This document shows, one piece after another, positions 63,676-64,000 of a stretch of 64,000 nt of DNA. The DNA lies in the NCBI RefSeq assembly GCF_000648615.1, contig NZ_JFZC01000004.1, positions 80,959-144,958 of the forward strand, read 5' to 3'. The translations under genes and the position numbers were made by a program. Source of the DNA: Sporolactobacillus terrae DSM 11697 (GTDB lineage Bacteria > Bacillota > Bacilli > Bacillales > Sporolactobacillaceae). How positions within the stretch are numbered: the first letter of the stretch is position 1; each line of letters begins with the position of its first letter. A model generated the notes under the pieces. That model was not told the DNA's origin. It did no database searches and was given only the letters and a program-made list of their open reading frames with translations.

Positions 63676-64000
63676 CGACACACGTCCCTTTATATTTTTT
63701 GATTGCATTTCTTTTAATACCGCTGCTTTAATGCTCCAATCATCATTCCTTGTTCTTGGAAAAATTTACAATGCTGCATTTTGGGTAATCATTTTTGTTA
63801 GGACATAAAACGCCTCCGAAATCCGAGTTGACGGGACAACCCCATTTTTTGTTGCTTTATACAAACCCTGTTTCTGTGCACAGAGGGTCGAGTTATTGGA
63901 CAGTCATTTTTACATTAGCATTGCATAAATATAGTCCGAATTTTCAATTTATAACCGTTCGTGAATTTATGCCAAAAAGTTAAAACTCGAAGAAAGGTGG
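63676..64000. other. 325-base region upstream of glgB to the window edge
   Basis: This must contain the glgB promoter, but I see no consensus pair. At the very edge the plus strand ends in AAGAAAGGTGG, a ribosome site, so a divergent gene probably begins just outside the window. The plus-strand open frame at 63795-63983 has no ribosome site and is not called. Confidence 0.5.

Noticed and set aside
63795..63983. Plus-strand open frame of 62 codons near the right edge
   Set aside because: It has no ribosome site and an unlikely composition; the AAAGGTGG at the very edge belongs to a gene outside the window.
1..64000. CRISPR arrays, prophage modules, rRNA or tRNA genes
   Set aside because: No evenly spaced short repeats, no phage structural or integrase genes, and no conserved rRNA or tRNA sequence were found on reading both strands.

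Overview
The window is one contiguous stretch of low-to-mid GC Gram-positive chromosome. Gene order around ypmB-aspB-asnS-dnaD-nth-ypoC/ponA-recU-yppE and mazG-dapB-mgsA-cca-birA matches the Bacillus subtilis map closely. The strong AGGAGG-type ribosome sites, TTG/GTG starts, CIRCE operator and TPP riboswitch also point to Bacillales. The absence of bshB1/bshA between mgsA and cca, the presence of a glycogen operon and a Lrp/alanine-transaminase pair suggest a Sporolactobacillus-like lineage; that placement is inference. No rRNA, tRNA, prophage or CRISPR array is visible.

Layout. 1-2.7 kb: a TPP-riboswitch-controlled ECF-type uptake system (ykoE, ykoD, partial ykoC). 2.8-8.4 kb: small secreted and membrane proteins, yppE, recU and the class A penicillin-binding protein PonA with a long low-complexity tail, then a decayed sequence with insertion-sequence character. 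8.4-18 kb: DNA repair, replication and amino-acid genes (ypoC, nth, dnaD, asnS, aspB, ypmB), an unexplained structured leader at 13.56-13.83 kb, then birA, cca, mgsA, dapB and a MazG-like gene. 18-28 kb: accessory genes (YitT-family protein, amidase, Sm-like/coat-like protein, GNAT, MerR/DUF3967 protein, YeiH-type transporter, SDR oxidoreductase, YrvL-like protein, fructosamine-kinase-like protein, P1 peptidase). 28-35.4 kb: htpG under a perfect CIRCE operator, two histidine-phosphatase-fold enzymes (one is GpmA), alaR-alaT and a MATE exporter. 35.4-45.7 kb: a stand-alone condensation-fold protein, the livJ-livHMGF branched-chain amino-acid importer, a chemoreceptor with an apparently cytoplasmic sensor, and metA. 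45.9-51.6 kb: plsX, a three-gene PadR/HAAS/WWPLS membrane module, an ABC-2 exporter and a DUF2871 protein. 51.9-63.7 kb: ilvE and a glycogen operon glgB-glgA-glgC-glgD-glgP-amylase.

The genes connect in a few ways. LivJHMGF brings in the branched-chain amino acids that IlvE interconverts. The glg genes encode synthesis (GlgC/D, GlgA, GlgB) and breakdown (GlgP and a GH13 enzyme) of glycogen. MetA begins methionine synthesis by an acetyl route. The least explained items are the PadR gene that seems to start at ATT, its partner proteins built from repeated WWPLS membrane units, the leader between birA and ypmB, and two related families of dispersed intergenic repeats.
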